From Actinomycetes bacterium (lineage in GTDB: Bacteria; Actinomycetota; Acidimicrobiia; Acidimicrobiales; RAAP-2), in the NCBI GenBank assembly GCA_021818025.1, contig JAKAFH010000004.1, positions 1 to 47,839 on the forward strand: a stretch of DNA of 47,839 nucleotides, in the 5' to 3' direction. The notes beneath the pieces were generated by a model. That model made no database searches and had not been told where the DNA came from. It was given only the letters and a program-made list of their open reading frames with translations. The stretch's first letter is position 1; every line of letters starts with the position of its first letter. A program made the position numbers and the translations under genes. Below are positions 10,006-17,743 of this stretch, in pieces.

Positions 10006-11182
10006 CGACGAGTCCGAACGTGAAGAGGGGCGCGAAGCTGATCCGCGTGCCGGCGCTCGCGGCCGCGATGATGGTGTTGGTGCCCCACGGACCGCTGCCG
10101 GCGTACATCACCACGTGGTCGACGAGGTGGTCGCCGTCGAGGTTGTAGTAGAAGAGCAGGTCGCCGGGCTGGAGCTGGCTGAGCGGGACGTGGCGCAGCG
10201 CCGGCCACTGGGTCTCGGTCGTGCGCGGGATCGTGAAGCCGGCGCGCGCCCAGGCCCACTGGACGAGGCCCGAGCAGTCAAAGCCCTGTCCGGGCGTCTC
10301 GCCGCCCCAGACGTAGGGCACGCCGATCTGGGAGACCGCGGCGGCGAGGGCCGCGCGGCCGGCGGCCGATCCGGCGGTGGTGCCCGTGACGGTCACCACG
10401 GGCGGCGTCGCGGCCTGGATCGCGGCGAGCACCAGGTTCGCCGCGCTCTGGCCGCCGACGGCAGACGCCGCGGCGACGGCGGACTGCTCCTGGGCGACGT
10501 CGCGAACCTTCGCGGCCGCCGTGCCCACCTGGATCTCGTAGGCGATGATCTGCTTCTTGAGCGACTGGGTCACGGCGGTCAGCGTCGCCTGGGTCTGGGC
10601 CTCGTTGCGGATGTTTTGGTGCAGGAGGTCACGCATGGTGTTCTCCTGGTGGTGGGCTTGAATCCGCTGTGCGGCGAGCTGGGCGATCGTCGAGTCGAGC
10701 GAGCGCTTCTCGTCTTGGAGCCGTTTCCGGATCTTGGTCAGGTTGCCGATGGCCTGGTTCTCGTAGATCGTGCGGGCGTCGCTCGAGGTCACGGGATGGT
10801 CGAAGAGGAAGATCGTCTGGGCCGCCGCCGCGCCGAGCACGTAAGCGCGCACGACCGCCGTGACCAGCTGCTGGGAGGTGACGCCGATCGACGCGCGCTT
10901 GCGCTTCTCGTAGCGCTCGAGGCGCTTGGCGTTGGCGGTGATCGTGGCGAGTTGGACCTGGGCCGCGTCATAGGCGTTGGCCGTGGTCTCGCTGGTGCGC
11001 TGCTGCTGGGCGAGGGTCGCCGACAGCGCGGCGATCTCGGCGCGCGTCTGGGCAATCGTCTGGGCGCCCGAGGTTCCCGGCAGCGTCGTGAGCGTTGTCA
11101 GGGTCATCGCCACGACCAACGCCGCGGCGGTCAATCGAGTCCTTGGTGAACGGGCCGTGCCCCGACTACGCACGTGGTTCAT
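9989..11182 (-). CDS. Secreted NlpC/P60 peptidoglycan endopeptidase, RipA-like
   Basis: 397 aa. An N-terminal Arg-rich start and hydrophobic stretch with an AQT cleavage-like site (about residues 18-41) form a signal peptide. Residues about 45-250 form a long coiled coil, as in mycobacterial RipA. The C-terminal NlpC/P60 domain shows GVPYVWGGETPGQGFDCSGL (catalytic Cys about 303) and DHVVMYAG (His about 356). Such enzymes cut the D-Glu-mDAP bond in peptide stems during cell separation. The coiled coil probably keeps the hydrolase inactive or docks it to a partner; this is inference. The ATG has a leaderless-type -10 box 6 nt upstream and no Shine-Dalgarno sequence. Confidence 0.93.
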   Translation of the reverse strand: MNHVRSRGTARSPRTRLTAAALVVAMTLTTLTTLPGTSGAQTIAQTRAEIAALSATLAQQQRTSETTANAYDAAQVQLATITANAKRLERYEKRKRASIGVTSQQLVTAVVRAYVLGAAAAQTIFLFDHPVTSSDARTIYENQAIGNLTKIRKRLQDEKRSLDSTIAQLAAQRIQAHHQENTMRDLLHQNIRNEAQTQATLTAVTQSLKKQIIAYEIQVGTAAAKVRDVAQEQSAVAAASAVGGQSAANLVLAAIQAATPPVVTVTGTTAGSAAGRAALAAAVSQIGVPYVWGGETPGQGFDCSGLVQWAWARAGFTIPRTTETQWPALRHVPLSQLQPGDLLFYYNLDGDHLVDHVVMYAGSGPWGTNTIIAAASAGTRISFAPLFTFGLVGAARP

Positions 11183-11188
11183 TGTTTC

Positions 11189-11194
11189 AGCCTA
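11189..11194 (-). promoter_or_regulatory. Putative -10 box (TAGGCT) of the NlpC/P60 gene
   Basis: On the minus strand TAGGCT is followed by GAAACA and then the ATG at 11182. Spacing of 6 nt and absence of a ribosome-binding site point to a leaderless mRNA. Confidence 0.5.
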
Positions 11195-11276
11195 GACAGG
11201 TCCGACGGCGCGGTGAACCAACCCGGGGTTGCTCGTACGCGGCGCCGATGGGTTACGGTGTCAAGAACGAACGCGA

Positions 11277-11350
11277 GGGGGCGTAGCCCAATTGGCAGAG
11301 GCAGGGCGCTTAAACCGCCTCCAGTGAGGGTTCGAGTCCCTTCGCCCCTA
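11277..11350 (+). tRNA. tRNA with UAA anticodon (predicted Leu), short variable loop
   Basis: A full cloverleaf can be drawn: acceptor GGGGGCG (11277-11283) with CGCCCCT (11343-11349, first pair G-U), D arm GCC/GGC around CAATTGGCAGA, anticodon stem GGGCG/CGCCT around the loop CTTAAAC (anticodon TAA at 11111-offset positions 11111-11113 of the loop, i.e. bases 34-36 of the tRNA), variable loop of five bases, and T arm GAGGG-TTCGAGT-CCCTT, discriminator A. CCA is not encoded. A UAA anticodon reads UUA, hence leucine, but leucine tRNAs normally carry a long variable arm, so the identity is uncertain. A possible promoter is TTGCTC (11229) with TACGGT (11254), 19 nt apart. Confidence 0.8.
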
Positions 11351-11378
11351 CGCGCTCGGTCGGTCCGTGTATTTTTAG

Positions 11379-11384
11379 TAGCGT
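11379..11384 (+). promoter_or_regulatory. Putative -10 box (TAGCGT) for a leaderless transcript
   Basis: TAGCGT ends 7 nt before GTG 11392; the intervening bases TGCCCCC contain no ribosome-binding site. A T-run just upstream (11372-11376) could also aid termination of the tRNA transcript. Confidence 0.45.
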
Positions 11385-11391
11385 TGCCCCC

Positions 11392-12186
11392 GTGGCTAAG
11401 AGCGCAGCGGGTAAATGGGTCAGTCGGGTCGGGTCGTCGGGTGGCGGCCGGTCCTACAAGAAGGCGAGGCCGTCCAACTTCTACGGTGCGCTGGTCGTGA
11501 TCGTGGTGCTCGGGCTCGCCGCAACGGTGCTCGCTCGCTACGAGTACCAGAATCCGAGCTCGGGGACGCCGTCGACGCCGCCGACGATCGGCACGACGTG
11601 GTACGCGGCGCTGTCGATCGACAACTGCGGCACGCCGGCCGCGAGCCTCGCGCCTGATCCCAAGACCACCGGCGGCTTCACCGTCGAGGCCAACAACGTG
11701 ATCAAGGTGAGCCCGGTGACCAAGGCCGACGCCGGCAACAACGCGACGCTCGCGCAGTTCTCACGCGAGTACACCGGACTCCTCGCGACCTCCACCGAGC
11801 TGAGCTACCCCGACGCCAAGGGCACGACGACGCTGAAGAACGGCGACACGTGCGCACCCAAGACCAAGTACGCCGGCAAGGTCGGTGAGGTCTCCTACGC
11901 CTACTGGTCCTCGCTCGCCCAGAAGAAGCCCACGGTCACGACCGACCCGAGCACGATCAAGTTCTCACAGTACCTGCGAGTGACGATGGCCTTCCTGCCG
12001 AGCGGCATCACCCCGGCGGCGCCGTCCAAGTCGACGGTCACGGCGATGGTCAAGACGGCCATCACCCCGGTGACAACCACCACGGTGGCACCGGTGACGA
12101 CGACGACGGCCGGGACCGGCACGACAACGACAACGACCGCCACCACGTCCACGTCCACGTCCACGACGACGACACCAAAGGGATAA
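11392..12186 (+). CDS. Membrane-anchored protein of unknown function with Thr-rich C-terminal tail
   Basis: 264 aa. A basic, Ser/Gly-rich N-terminus (about 30 residues), one transmembrane helix (about residues 32-49, ALVVIVVLGLAATVLA), then an extracellular domain of about 150 residues with two cysteines (in DNCGTP and DTCAPK) that could form a disulfide, and finally about 45 residues almost entirely Thr, Val, Ser and Ala. The tail looks like a flexible or glycosylated stalk. I do not recognise the domain. It is followed after one base by the nucleotidyltransferase gene, which suggests co-transcription and perhaps a role in cell-envelope assembly. Confidence 0.75.
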   Translation: MAKSAAGKWVSRVGSSGGGRSYKKARPSNFYGALVVIVVLGLAATVLARYEYQNPSSGTPSTPPTIGTTWYAALSIDNCGTPAASLAPDPKTTGGFTVEANNVIKVSPVTKADAGNNATLAQFSREYTGLLATSTELSYPDAKGTTTLKNGDTCAPKTKYAGKVGEVSYAYWSSLAQKKPTVTTDPSTIKFSQYLRVTMAFLPSGITPAAPSKSTVTAMVKTAITPVTTTTVAPVTTTTAGTGTTTTTTATTSTSTSTTTTPKG

Positions 12187-12187
12187 C

Positions 12188-13210
12188 TTGCAGGCGGTCA
12201 TCCTCGTTGGCGGCATGGGGACGCGTCTGCGTCCGCTGACCTACGAGACGCCAAAGCAGATGCTGCCGCTCGTCGGCGTGCCGATGATCGAGTGCGCCCT
12301 GGAGAACCTGGCCCGCCACGGGGTCACCGACGTCGTGCTCTCGCTCGGGTACCTTCCCGACCGCTTCATCGAGGCCTACCCCGACGACGTGATCGCGGGC
12401 ATCAACGTCACCTACGCCGTCGAGTCCGAACCGCTCGACACCGCCGGCGCCATCCGCTACGCGGCCGCCGAGGCGGGCATCGCTGAGACGTTCATCGTGG
12501 TCAACGGCGACGTCGTCACCGACCTCGACCTTACGGCCCTGCTGGCCTTTCACCGCGAGCGCGGGGCCGAGGCCTCTATCGCACTGCACCCGGTCGTGGA
12601 CCCCTCGCTCTTTGGCGTCGTGCCGACGGCGCCCGACGGACGGGTCCTCGCCTTCGTCGAGAAGCCCCCGCGTGACGAGGCGCCCACCAATCTGATCAAC
12701 GCCGGCACCTACGTCATGGAGCCGTCGGTCCTCGACCGCATCGCTGCCACCGGGCGGGTGAGCGTGGAGCGCGAGACCTTCCCGTCACTGGCCGCCGACG
12801 GGACGCTCTACGCGATGGCCGACCACGCCTACTGGCTCGACACCGGTACGCCCCACGCCTACCTGCAGGCCAACGTCGACATCCTGCGCGGGCGCGACGG
12901 CCGCAACGTCCCCGAGATTCGCGACGGCTCCTGGGTGCACGCCTCGAGCCGAGTTGACGCGTCGGCGACGCTGCGCAACGCCGTGGTCGACCGGGACTGC
13001 CAAGTGGGCGCGGGTACCATCCTCGAGCGCGCCGTGCTCTTGCCCGGGGCCGTCGTCGGTGAGGGCGCGGTCGTGCGGTGGTCGATCATTGGCCCCGGTG
13101 CCTTCATCGGCGAGTGCGCCGAGCTGGGTCCCACGTGCGTCGTCGGGGCCAAGGAGCATGTCGCGGCGGGATCGGTCCTGAGTGGCGACGTCCGACTGGG
13201 TGGGGTCTGA
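12188..13210 (+). CDS. Sugar-1-phosphate nucleotidyltransferase, ManC/GDP-mannose pyrophosphorylase-like
   Basis: 340 aa. N-terminal nucleotidyltransferase domain with the signature GGMGTRLRPLTYETPKQMLP (residues 7-26), the VNGDVVTD metal site (about 103-110) and VEKPP (about 157). Residues about 245-335 have the I/V-G-hexapeptide rhythm of a left-handed beta helix, as in GCD1-type mannose-1-phosphate guanylyltransferases and glucose-1-phosphate thymidylyl- or uridylyltransferases. It activates a sugar 1-phosphate for glycosyltransfer in the cytosol. Its mycobacterial counterpart ManC lies near fbiA/fbiB, just as this gene lies beside cofE/cofD, which favours GDP-mannose. The start is TTG, 1 nt after the previous stop. 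Confidence 0.82.
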   Translation: MQAVILVGGMGTRLRPLTYETPKQMLPLVGVPMIECALENLARHGVTDVVLSLGYLPDRFIEAYPDDVIAGINVTYAVESEPLDTAGAIRYAAAEAGIAETFIVVNGDVVTDLDLTALLAFHRERGAEASIALHPVVDPSLFGVVPTAPDGRVLAFVEKPPRDEAPTNLINAGTYVMEPSVLDRIAATGRVSVERETFPSLAADGTLYAMADHAYWLDTGTPHAYLQANVDILRGRDGRNVPEIRDGSWVHASSRVDASATLRNAVVDRDCQVGAGTILERAVLLPGAVVGEGAVVRWSIIGPGAFIGECAELGPTCVVGAKEHVAAGSVLSGDVRLGGV

Positions 13211-13211
13211 C

Positions 13212-13919
13212 CTAGCGGAAGAGGTCGCCGTTGACCGGGCGAATGATGTCGCTCGCGACCGAACCGCGACCGAAGTAGGTCGGATCGAGCCCGCGCAGGC
13301 GCGCGAACGGCGTGCCGGCGGCCTTGCCGAGCACGAGGTTCGCGGCCCCGGCGATCTCGTCGGCGATGGCGACCTCGGTCGCCTCGAGCGTGCGTCCCGT
13401 CGCGTCGAGGGTGCCGCGCAGGTCCAGCACCGCCCGCAACCCGGCGGCCCCGATGGCCACGTCGGTGACCCCGTGGCGCCACGCCCGACCGAAGGTGTCG
13501 GTGACGACGACGCCCACGTCGACGCCGCGGCGCCGGTGCAGGGCCGAGCGAAGTCGCCGCGCCGATCGGTCCGGATTCACCGGCAGCAGCACCGCGGTCC
13601 CGGGCTCGGTGTTGGACAGGTCGACCCCGGCGTTGGCGTTGACGAAGCCGTGGTGCGTCTCGGTGATCCGCAGGGTGCCGCGACGGCGCAGGATGCGCCG
13701 GGACTCGGCCTCGATGAGGGCGAGCTTGGCCTCATCGGTTCCGTCGAAGGGCACCACGCGTCCCTCGGCCTTCGCGACGACCTTGCTCGTGACGACGATG
13801 ACGTCGCCGTCGAGGATTGTCTCGTCGAGCTCGTCCATCGCCTCGAGCAACAGCGCCGCGAGGTTGGCGCCGGCCGTCACGGCGCCGGTGATCGCGATCG
13901 GCGTGACGAGCAGGCTCAC
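13212..13919 (-). CDS. cofE: Coenzyme F420-0:L-glutamate ligase (CofE), stand-alone
   Basis: 235 aa. CofE adds glutamates to F420-0 using GTP. Visible blocks: DGDVIVVTSKVVAKAEGRVV, RRRGTLRITETHHGFVNANAGVDLSN (split across residues about 80-107), VVVTDTFGRAWRHGVTDVAIG and the ending LDPTYFGRGS. Many actinobacteria carry FbiB, a fusion of CofE with a nitroreductase-like dehydro-F420 reductase domain; this protein ends after the CofE domain, so the reductase must be encoded elsewhere. GTG 13919 overlaps the cofD stop in a GTGA arrangement. It converges with the nucleotidyltransferase gene, 1 nt apart. Confidence 0.92.
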   Translation of the reverse strand: MSLLVTPIAITGAVTAGANLAALLLEAMDELDETILDGDVIVVTSKVVAKAEGRVVPFDGTDEAKLALIEAESRRILRRRGTLRITETHHGFVNANAGVDLSNTEPGTAVLLPVNPDRSARRLRSALHRRRGVDVGVVVTDTFGRAWRHGVTDVAIGAAGLRAVLDLRGTLDATGRTLEATEVAIADEIAGAANLVLGKAAGTPFARLRGLDPTYFGRGSVASDIIRPVNGDLFR

Positions 13920-14827
13920 GACAGCACCGCCGCGGCGAGGGCCGCATCGCGGCTCGAGTCGCCCATGATCGTGGTCGTGACGCGCACGGCGAAGCCCCGC
14001 TCGCGCAGCGCCGTCGCGTGGTGCGCGTCGGTCTCGTCGATGACCCAAGTGCCCACGAGGTCGCCGTAGAAGTCGGCGACCCCGACGCAGCTCACCTCGT
14101 GGCCGAGTTCGCGCAGCAGTCGGTCGGCGGGTCCCTTGAGGGCCGCGCCGTCGACGATGGGCGAGACGGCGACGACGTCGTCGCGCCGCCGCCGTATTGC
14201 CTCGCGGACGCCGGGAACCCGCAGGATCGGGTCGATCGAGATGATCGGGTTGGATGGCGCGATCACGATGCGCGCCGCGTCGTGAATCGCCGACAGTGCC
14301 GCCGCGGTCGGCCGCGCGTCGGCGGCGCCCACGACGTCGACCCCCGAGACCACGATGTCGTGGTGGTGGCGCACGAAGTACTCCTGGAACGAGAGCCGCC
14401 CGAGCGCCGTCGAAAAGACCGTCGAGATCGGGTCGTCAGAGACCGGCAGGAGTGCGACCGTTACGCCGAGCGCGCGGGCGAGCTCGGCGCTGACCATGGT
14501 CTTGGTGGCCCCGGCGGCCAGGCGCTGACTGCGATAGAGGTGAGTCGCGAGGTCTCGGTCACCGAGCCGGAACCAGGACTCACCACCGAGTGCCTCGAGC
14601 TCGCTCATGACTCGCCAGCTCTCGCCCGCGAGCCCCCAGCCGGTCTGATCGTTGTTGAGCCCGGCGAGCGTGTAGAGGATCGTGTCGAGGTCGGGGCAGA
14701 TGGTCAGGCCGTGCAGGACGAGGTCGTCGCCCACGTTCACGACCGCGCGCGTCTCGGTCGGGTCCGAGGCGCGCAGGGCTCGCAGCAGACGAGCGGCTCC
14801 CACGCCACCACTGAGAACGGTGATCAT
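13916..14827 (-). CDS. cofD: 2-phospho-L-lactate (or phosphoenolpyruvate) transferase CofD/FbiA
   Basis: 303 aa. Transfers a phospholactyl or phosphoenolpyruvyl group to the deazaflavin Fo, making F420-0 or its dehydro form. The N-terminus TVLSGGVGAARLLRAL (residues 3-18), NVGDDLVLHGLTICPDLDTILYTL, GWGLAGESWRVM, FRLGDRDLATHLYR and IVIAPSNPIISIDPIL are family blocks. The ATG at 14827 was chosen because the protein then begins at the conserved beta strand, and a -10 box (TAAGGT) sits 7 nt upstream. The longer open frame to 14983 overlaps the divergent promoter and gene and is rejected. Confidence 0.93.
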   Translation of the reverse strand: MITVLSGGVGAARLLRALRASDPTETRAVVNVGDDLVLHGLTICPDLDTILYTLAGLNNDQTGWGLAGESWRVMSELEALGGESWFRLGDRDLATHLYRSQRLAAGATKTMVSAELARALGVTVALLPVSDDPISTVFSTALGRLSFQEYFVRHHHDIVVSGVDVVGAADARPTAAALSAIHDAARIVIAPSNPIISIDPILRVPGVREAIRRRRDDVVAVSPIVDGAALKGPADRLLRELGHEVSCVGVADFYGDLVGTWVIDETDAHHATALRERGFAVRVTTTIMGDSSRDAALAAAVLS

Positions 14828-14834
14828 CCTCGAA

Positions 14835-14856
14835 ACCTTACGTGGCCTTCTAACAT
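14835..14856. promoter_or_regulatory. Compact divergent promoter pair between cofD and the polysaccharide operon
   Basis: Only 35 nt separate the two start codons. Minus strand: TAAGGT (14840-14835), 7 nt before cofD ATG. Plus strand: TAACAT (14851-14856), 6 nt before GTG 14863. Both would give leaderless mRNAs, and the two -10 boxes are just 10 nt apart, so polymerases could hardly bind both at once. Confidence 0.5.
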
Positions 14857-14862
14857 CGATCC

Positions 14863-15675
14863 GTGGAAACGTCGTCGCTCTGCGCGGGTTGGCCCGGTTC
14901 ACCGGCCGTCGGGGTGCTACGACTGGTGGACGGGATCGTGGAAGTGGTCGGCGCCGAGGGCGACCTGGACGACCGTCGGCCATGGGCCTCGGTCTCCAAG
15001 CTCGTGGTCGCGATGGCCGTCGGCGTCGAGGTCGACTGGGGCCTGCACCGCTACGAGGAGCCGCTCGGCCCAGCGGGAGCGACCCTGGCCCACCACCTCT
15101 CCCACAGCGCCGGCTACGGCCTCGAGGCGGGCGACGCCACGAGGCCGGTGGGTTCGAGGCGCGTGTACTCCAACGTGGCCGTGGATCGTGCGGTCGAGGC
15201 GGTGGTGGGCGACGAGTCGCCCGCGACCTGGCTCGACGACCGGGTCTTCGGTGGTCTCGGCATGGTCGACACCGTGCTCGAGGGTCGGCCGGCCGCGGGC
15301 GTCGTCGGTTCGACGAGGGACTTGATGACCTTCGCTGGCGCGTGGCTTCGCGCCGACGGCCTCGCCGTGGCGACGCGCGACCGGATTGTGACGCCGTTCC
15401 TCGGCGAGCTCGACGGGATCGTCCCCGGCTTTGGACGATTCCGCCCGTGCCCCTGGGGTCTCGGCCCCGAAGTCCGTGGCGACAAACGGCACTGGATGGG
15501 GGAGTGGCCGAGCGACAGCGGCGGTCACTTCGGCCAGAGTGGCGCCCTCGTGCTGTTCAACGTGCGCGAGCGCATCGCCGTGGTCGCCACGAGCACCGTC
15601 GAGTTCGGACCCTGGGCCGTCGCGCACTGGCCGGGCTGGATCGACACGATGCGCACGCTCGCGCTGACGTCGTGA
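14863..15675 (+). CDS. Serine hydrolase of the beta-lactamase/DD-peptidase-like superfamily
   Basis: 270 aa, smaller than usual class C-type proteins. It keeps an SVSK tetrad (S-x-x-K, about residues 45-48) and a YSN triad (about 103-105), with HLSHSAGYG and GHFGQSGA further on, in the order typical of penicillin-binding/esterase-type serine hydrolases. No signal peptide is visible, so it may act in the cytosol as an esterase or amidase. It opens the polysaccharide operon and overlaps the next gene by 4 nt, which suggests a role in trimming or de-acylating an intermediate; that is inference. GTG start, leaderless-type promoter. Confidence 0.75.
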   Translation: METSSLCAGWPGSPAVGVLRLVDGIVEVVGAEGDLDDRRPWASVSKLVVAMAVGVEVDWGLHRYEEPLGPAGATLAHHLSHSAGYGLEAGDATRPVGSRRVYSNVAVDRAVEAVVGDESPATWLDDRVFGGLGMVDTVLEGRPAAGVVGSTRDLMTFAGAWLRADGLAVATRDRIVTPFLGELDGIVPGFGRFRPCPWGLGPEVRGDKRHWMGEWPSDSGGHFGQSGALVLFNVRERIAVVATSTVEFGPWAVAHWPGWIDTMRTLALTS

Positions 15676-16679
15676 CTGCGGCCCCGCTGCGCGTCGGCCT
15701 CGACCTCGACGGTTCACTGGAGTCACTCGGCGACTCGATGACCGACCTCGCCGACGCGCTCGCCAGCGCTGGTGGGTGCACCCTCGTGCGCTTTCGATCA
15801 CGGACCCGGGCCCTGGTCGGTGACGCGCCCCTCGCGTCGCGGCTCTGGTGGTCGCCGTGGTGGCGGCGCGGCATGGGGCGCTCCATCGACCGGCTGCTGC
15901 CGCCGGTTGACGTGGTGCACGTGGCCGGCGTCGCCACGCCGCCCACCCGCGACGTCCCCGAGATCGTCTCGGTCGATGACCTGCGCGCCCTGCGCGAGGA
16001 GGCGCGCACGAGCCAGCGCGCGACCCAGCTGCGCCGGGTGGTCGCTCGTGGGGCGGTCGTCGTGGCGTCGAGTCAGGTCGCGCGCGACGAGGTCCTGCGC
16101 AACCTCGGCGTGGCGCGCGACCGGGTGGTCGTCGTGCCACCGGCGGTGCCCAACGTGGACCTGACGATCGACGGGGACGCGCTCGTCGTGAACGTCACCG
16201 GCGCGGTCGAGCACTTCATCCGTCTGGCCCCATCCCTGTGCGGCGCGGCCGACCGGATGGGCGCACGGGTCATAGCCCTGACGAGCGCCGCGGCGGCCCA
16301 GCGTGTGCGCCAGCGCGGCGTCGACGTGGACCTCGTCGCGCGTCGCGACGCGAGGAGGGCGCTCAGTCGGGCCCGGGTCGTCGTGCACGTGTCCGACGGC
16401 GCGCGCTTCCCCTCGTTCGCGATCGCCGCGCTCGAGGCGGGTGTGCCGACGATCGCGAGCTCGACGCCCATCAATCGAGAGCTGCTCGTTGGGGCGAGCG
16501 AGCTCGCCGACACCGACGCGGGCATCGTCGAGCAGGTCGAGGACCTCTGGTCCAACGAGCCGCGCCGCGCCCTCGCCCGGGCCGCGGGGTGGGCCCGGGC
16601 GGCGGACTTCGCGCCGTCGAGCGCGGCCACGGCGTACCTCGGCCTGTACGGCGACGTCGTGCGAGGCTGGGGCTCGTGA
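15672..16679 (+). CDS. GT4-like glycosyltransferase lacking the EX7E motif (possible non-catalytic protein)
   Basis: 335 aa. Two Rossmann-like halves, with VDVVHVAGVATPP and VVVASSQVARDEVL in the N-terminal domain, a linker VVVPPAVPNVDL, and a C-terminal domain ending in HVSDGARFPSFAIAALEAG (about residues 239-257). In GT4 enzymes this last block normally contains E-x7-E (EGFGLPVLE); by eye the aligned residues here are ARFPSFAIA, so both glutamates are replaced. The nucleotide-sugar grip may be lost or changed. Neighbouring GT4 genes keep the motif. It could be a regulatory partner of the next two enzymes or use a different chemistry. The start GTG overlaps the previous stop by 4 nt. Confidence 0.72.
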   Translation: MTAAPLRVGLDLDGSLESLGDSMTDLADALASAGGCTLVRFRSRTRALVGDAPLASRLWWSPWWRRGMGRSIDRLLPPVDVVHVAGVATPPTRDVPEIVSVDDLRALREEARTSQRATQLRRVVARGAVVVASSQVARDEVLRNLGVARDRVVVVPPAVPNVDLTIDGDALVVNVTGAVEHFIRLAPSLCGAADRMGARVIALTSAAAAQRVRQRGVDVDLVARRDARRALSRARVVVHVSDGARFPSFAIAALEAGVPTIASSTPINRELLVGASELADTDAGIVEQVEDLWSNEPRRALARAAGWARAADFAPSSAATAYLGLYGDVVRGWGS

Positions 16680-17743
16680 TGATCACCATCTCGCTCGACC
16701 AACTCTCGCGACCCCAGCCCGGCGGGATCGCCACCTACGTCCGCGGACTCGTGAACGCGCTGGCGTCGCTCGACGCGGGCCCGTTGGTCGGCCTGGTGCC
16801 GTCGGACTCGGTCGACTTCGGCGAGCTCGCGATCACGCCACACCAGGTCGGCGTGCCGCTGGCCGCGCTCACCAAACTGTGGTCGCGCTGGCCCCTCGGC
16901 GTACCGCGCGAGTCCGACGTGGTGCACGCGGCTTCGCTCGCGGGTCCCTTCGGCGGCGGTCAGGCGGCGGCCGTGCACTCGGTCGCCGTGCACGACCTGC
17001 TGTGGCGCGACGAGCCCGACGCCACCACGCCACGCGGCCGGCGGTTCCACGAGCAGCGCCTGGCACTCCTGCGGCGCCGGCCCGACGTGCGAGTCTTCAC
17101 CTCCTCGCCCGGACTCGACGAGCGACTGGTGGCGGACGGCTTCGACCGCGCTCGCCTGCACCGTATCCACCTCGGCGTCGACGACGACGTCACGCCCGCG
17201 CCCCTTGATGAGGTGACGCGCCGGCTCAGCCTCGCGGGCGTTTCCGGACCCTTCACGTTGTACGCGGGAACTCGCGAGCCCCGCAAGAACATCGAGCGCC
17301 TGCTCGCCGCCCACGCCCAGGCCCGGATTGCGGCGCCGGAGCTCGGCCCCCTCGTCGTCGTCGGACCGAGTGGGTGGGGGTCGATGACCCTTGACGGCGC
17401 CGTCGTGCTCGGTCGCGTGTCGCGTGAACTGCTGCGCGGGCTCTACCGCGACGCCGCGGTGGTCGCCTACGTGCCGCGCAATGAGGGTTGGGGGCTGCCA
17501 CCGGTCGAGGCGCTCGCTCAAGGAACGCGCGTCGTCGCGAGCACGACGACGCCGAGCGTGCTCGCCAACCCCGAGGTCGACCTCGCTGACCCGCTCGACG
17601 TCGACGCCATCGCCGAAGCGCTCGGGCGCTCCCTCGAGCGAGCGAACACCGAGGACGCGCGTTCGGCGCGGCGGGCCTCGGTCGCTGCGCTCACGTGGCG
17701 CCAGTGCGCTCTCGACCACCTGGCGGGCTGGCGATGCGAGTAG
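16676..17743 (+). CDS. Family 4 glycosyltransferase
   Basis: 355 aa. N-terminal acceptor-side domain begins ITISLDQLSRPQPGGIATYV with the Gly-rich loop; the C-terminal GT-B donor domain shows FTLYAGTREPRKNIERLL (about 200) and the NEGWGLPPVEALAQG block with intact E-x7-E (about 270-278). Retaining transfer from a nucleotide sugar, probably GDP-mannose given the neighbouring pathway genes. Two in-frame starts are possible, GTG 16676 and ATG 16679; both overlap the previous stop. It overlaps the next gene by 10 nt. Confidence 0.88.
   Translation: MMITISLDQLSRPQPGGIATYVRGLVNALASLDAGPLVGLVPSDSVDFGELAITPHQVGVPLAALTKLWSRWPLGVPRESDVVHAASLAGPFGGGQAAAVHSVAVHDLLWRDEPDATTPRGRRFHEQRLALLRRRPDVRVFTSSPGLDERLVADGFDRARLHRIHLGVDDDVTPAPLDEVTRRLSLAGVSGPFTLYAGTREPRKNIERLLAAHAQARIAAPELGPLVVVGPSGWGSMTLDGAVVLGRVSRELLRGLYRDAAVVAYVPRNEGWGLPPVEALAQGTRVVASTTTPSVLANPEVDLADPLDVDAIAEALGRSLERANTEDARSARRASVAALTWRQCALDHLAGWRCE

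Noticed and set aside
12060-12180. ACG-rich stretch considered as a tandem repeat
   Set aside because: It is a Thr-rich coding tail with irregular codons, not a precise DNA repeat.
14828-14983. N-terminal extension of CofD
   Set aside because: The extra 52 residues are Arg/Pro-rich and overlap the divergent gene; CofD begins at the TVLSGGVGA strand.
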